Below, in pieces: positions 16,375-18,509 of a stretch of DNA of 18,509 bases. A model generated the notes under the pieces. It was not told the DNA's origin, made no database searches, and saw only the letters and a list, made by a program, of their open reading frames with translations. Position 1 is the stretch's first letter. Every line of letters begins with the position of its first letter. Position numbers and translations under genes: made by a program. The DNA lies in assembly GCA_025201865.1 (NCBI GenBank), contig MU603135.1:1-18509 (forward strand). Reading direction: 5' to 3'. This DNA comes from Ramicandelaber brevisporus (Eukaryota; Kickxellomycota; Ramicandelaberales; Ramicandelaberaceae).

Positions 16375-18410
16375 ATGCCGATCGGTTTAGCACTAACGAC
16401 CAAAGGCACGTCTGCACCAACGCCTGGTGCGGCAGTGTTCGATATCCTGGCATCAGGCGAGACTGTTCCTGAAACTGCTCTCGATGAAGCGGCTTTCATT
16501 AACAAGAACTTGCAATTGCTTTATCAACAGCACATTAACGAGCTGTTTCCAACAACTGGCGACGATGCAACTTCATTTATCGAGCAGCTACAGCGCCAGG
16601 CTGACAAGTTGGCCACCGATGCAGCAGCGAGCAGTGTAGCAAAAGACGCTGCTGATAAAAGCGAAGACAAGGAAGAAGAAGAAGAAGAAGAAGATGGCGG
16701 TAGTGGAATGGATATGGATATGGATATGGATGTTGACATGGTTGAGACTGCAACTATGACGGTTCCAGATGAAGATGAGAGCATTGCAGCCAGTGAGAGT
16801 GCGGCATCTTCGCGTCAAAAGAAGCTAAAGCGCAATCTGGCTCAGCAGAGACCGCCAGTGCCTAACGAGCTGGAGTTGAAGAAAGCATTGGCAGAATTAC
16901 TGCACAATGCACAGAACGAGGCGGCCATTGCCTTGGATTTGGTCAGCTTGATCATCAGTGGAAACCCCTCCTCATCTTCGTCCAGTGCGCCTTCTGGGCA
17001 AAGTGGACAGCAGTCGACAGTAGCCGCAGCACTGGCTGCCCGTCGTGGAGCACCTCAGCAAGCTCAACAGCACCCGCAACCGCAGCTGCCAATTCCAGCA
17101 GGCATCATTCAGTCATCGTACTTGGTATCAGGTGGCGAGAGATCTTCTTCGGCGGCATTGGCTGAGCGTGCCGGTCTGATGCTCTCCACTAGAGTGCATC
17201 AGTTTGATCAAATTGCAGCGCGGCTATCATCAGCGACAACTCGTATCAAGGCAGCAGTGGATCGAGACAGCCGGATGTGGAATGAACTGCTTGAGATTCG
17301 CAATCGTGGATGGCTTGTATATGCTATTCGAGAGCGCAGTGCTAGATTTGAGTACAAGGTTAATTATGGATTCTTGAGTGCTGGATCAGCTCATAGCGGA
17401 AATGATACCGCACTATTGAGTAGAACAGATAGTAGTGAGAATAAGCAACAGAACAGCGGTAGGCTGGCTGCACTTGTTGGCCAGGCTCAAGCTACTCCAG
17501 TCACAGTGTCAATCTCATCATCATCTTCATCATCACCATCAACCAAAACAGTATCAAAGTTCCAATATAGTGCCATGGATAGTGCTATAAATGCACCAAA
17601 CGACGACGATGATGGTGATAAGGAAGAAGAACCAACTGGCGCTGAAGCAATATCAAACAAGTTGACTCAAGCTCAGCATGCTGTATTTGTTGAAGAATTG
17701 ATGGATCAACTTGCAACTTCAGCATGGACTCATGGCACATCTGTTCCTCGCGATGCCTCTTCAACCCATTCTGTCACATCAACCTCATTGTCGCTCAACA
17801 CGTCTGGTAGTGTGAAGCTTGACTTTTCCACCAGTAACCTCTCAGCTGAAGCCAACTGTGTCGTAGTGTGAAGCTTGACTTTTCCACCAGTAACCTCTCA
17901 GCTGAAGCCAACTGTGTCACAAACTCCACCGAAGATGAAGAACATGAAGATGATCCATGGCTTGCCCAGTCAGTTCTTCTCGCAGCTCAACTCAGGCTAC
18001 GTAATGGCCATCGTCAGCGCATCAAGAACCGTGGCAATCACATGCTCCCCGGCCGCACATCCATTCCTCGTCGCATTGAGCGCATGGTTGACATTGTGTC
18101 AAACGATCGTACAGCTTCTTTAGACTCCTTTGTGACGGACATCACTCGTCGTGCTCTCGTGGTCGATGCAGTGCGCGATGTTTTGCATCAATTTGCAAAC
18201 GAGATCGAAAGGGAGCGAGTGCAGATTGTGCACGATCCAACTGATGGTTCATACATAGCTATACTTTATGCGGGTAACTCGGTAAGATGCAGAGTTATTA
18301 TTACTCGGAATGGTCTGATCAGTGTGATCCCAAATAATTCTGGAGAATGCATTCCAGTGATTCATTCGCCTGCTGAGCTTTATGATTACCTTAAAGCTAA
18401 GCTAACCTAA
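16375..18410 (+). CDS. MED17: Mediator subunit 17 (Med17/Srb4), frame broken by a 56-bp tandem duplication
   Basis: ATG at 16375; the frame extends upstream only to a TTG. The first frame runs 498 codons to a TGA at 17869-17871, and the remainder continues in another frame to TAA at 18408-18410. Counting the duplicated 56 bp once gives 659 aa, close to human and yeast Med17. Recognisable parts are the N-terminal segment with FINKNLQLLYQQHINELF, an acidic and MDMD-repeat linker (~100-125), and the conserved block from PVPNELELKKALAELL through LDLVSLIISG. A second block follows with ERAGLMLSTRVHQFDQIAARL and SRMWNELLEIRNRGWLVYAI. The C-terminal part holds DDPWLAQSVLLAAQLRLR and a compact last ~100 residues. 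Med17 is a core head subunit needed for Pol II pre-initiation complex assembly in the nucleus. Without rejoining, the product lacks the last ~160 residues. Splicing across the duplication is an alternative. Confidence 0.85.
17807..17918 (+). repeat. Perfect 56-bp tandem duplication inside MED17
   Basis: Copy 1 is 17807-17862 and copy 2 is 17863-17918, with no mismatch and no spacer. Each starts GTAGTGTGAAGC and ends AACTGTGTC. Since 56 is not a multiple of three, the second copy is read out of frame and yields the TGA at 17869-17871. Confidence 0.97.
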
Positions 18411-18413
18411 TCT

Positions 18414-18425
18414 AACTTATAAGTT
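18414..18425. other. 12-bp perfect palindrome AACTTATAAGTT after MED17
   Basis: It lies four bases after the MED17 stop codon, in the presumptive 3' UTR. The remaining window to 18509 is AT-rich with no further gene seen. Confidence 0.4.
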
Positions 18426-18509
18426 ATTTTAAACAATGAAACAATGAAAGCACTAACTAAAGAGTGTCCATGTGATGTATTCTGTCATTGTATCAATTTT
18501 TCTTTCTGC

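Noticed and set aside
1-18509. tRNA, rRNA, CRISPR arrays, transposases or reverse transcriptases
   Set aside because: No tRNA-like A/B box pairs, rRNA segments, regularly spaced repeats with unique spacers, or transposon proteins were seen by eye on either strand.

Overview
This window looks like fungal nuclear DNA. It encodes an APSES (StuA/Efg1-type) transcription factor, a family found essentially in fungi, together with a Pho80-type cyclin, a secreted short tyrosinase, IWS1/Spn1 and Mediator subunit 17. The genes are almost intron-free, separated by long spacers, and unusually rich in microsatellites (CA, GA, ACAG, CAA/CAG, CATT, CTTT). Poly-Q, poly-N, poly-S and poly-A runs fall inside the proteins. 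I suspect an early-diverging, non-Dikarya lineage, but that placement is an impression and not demonstrated.

Layout. At 1-935 lie low-complexity DNA and a small GC-richer island (158-332). The island has two overlapping minus-strand small ORFs, one with a metallothionein-like Cys pattern and one ending in a CaaX-like tetrapeptide. At 936-2266 (minus) is a polytopic membrane protein of unknown function whose last ~64 codons appear separated by a single-base frame break. At 2267-5047 is a 2.8-kb divergent spacer. The Pho80/PCL-type cyclin is at 5048-6451 (+), and the secreted tyrosinase at 7176-8657 (+). The tyrosinase converges on the StuA-like APSES factor at 8940-12326 (minus). After a 2.2-kb gene-free region comes a heptanucleotide tandem array (14430-14555) that abuts the stop codon of a PDRG1/prefoldin-like gene (14553-14870, minus). 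IWS1/Spn1 (15109-16188, minus) and MED17 (16375-18410, +) are divergent and share a 186-bp intergenic region.

The most notable feature is in MED17. A perfect 56-bp head-to-tail duplication (17807-17862 and 17863-17918) shifts the frame and produces a stop at 17869-17871. Counting the unit once gives a single 659-codon MED17 frame, and the same duplication also creates a possible frame-restoring 68-nt GT-AG intron. MED17 is a core Mediator subunit and essential in budding yeast. The duplication is therefore either an assembly artefact, one allele of a heterozygous locus, or a recently acquired spliceable insertion.

IWS1 (Spt6-associated elongation factor) and MED17 (Mediator head) both serve RNA polymerase II, so their shared promoter region could co-express them. 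The cyclin (phosphate or morphogenesis signalling through a Pho85-type CDK), the APSES factor (development) and the tyrosinase (melanin or phenol oxidation) fit general fungal developmental biology, but nothing here shows a single system. I did not find a convincing multi-gene novel system.
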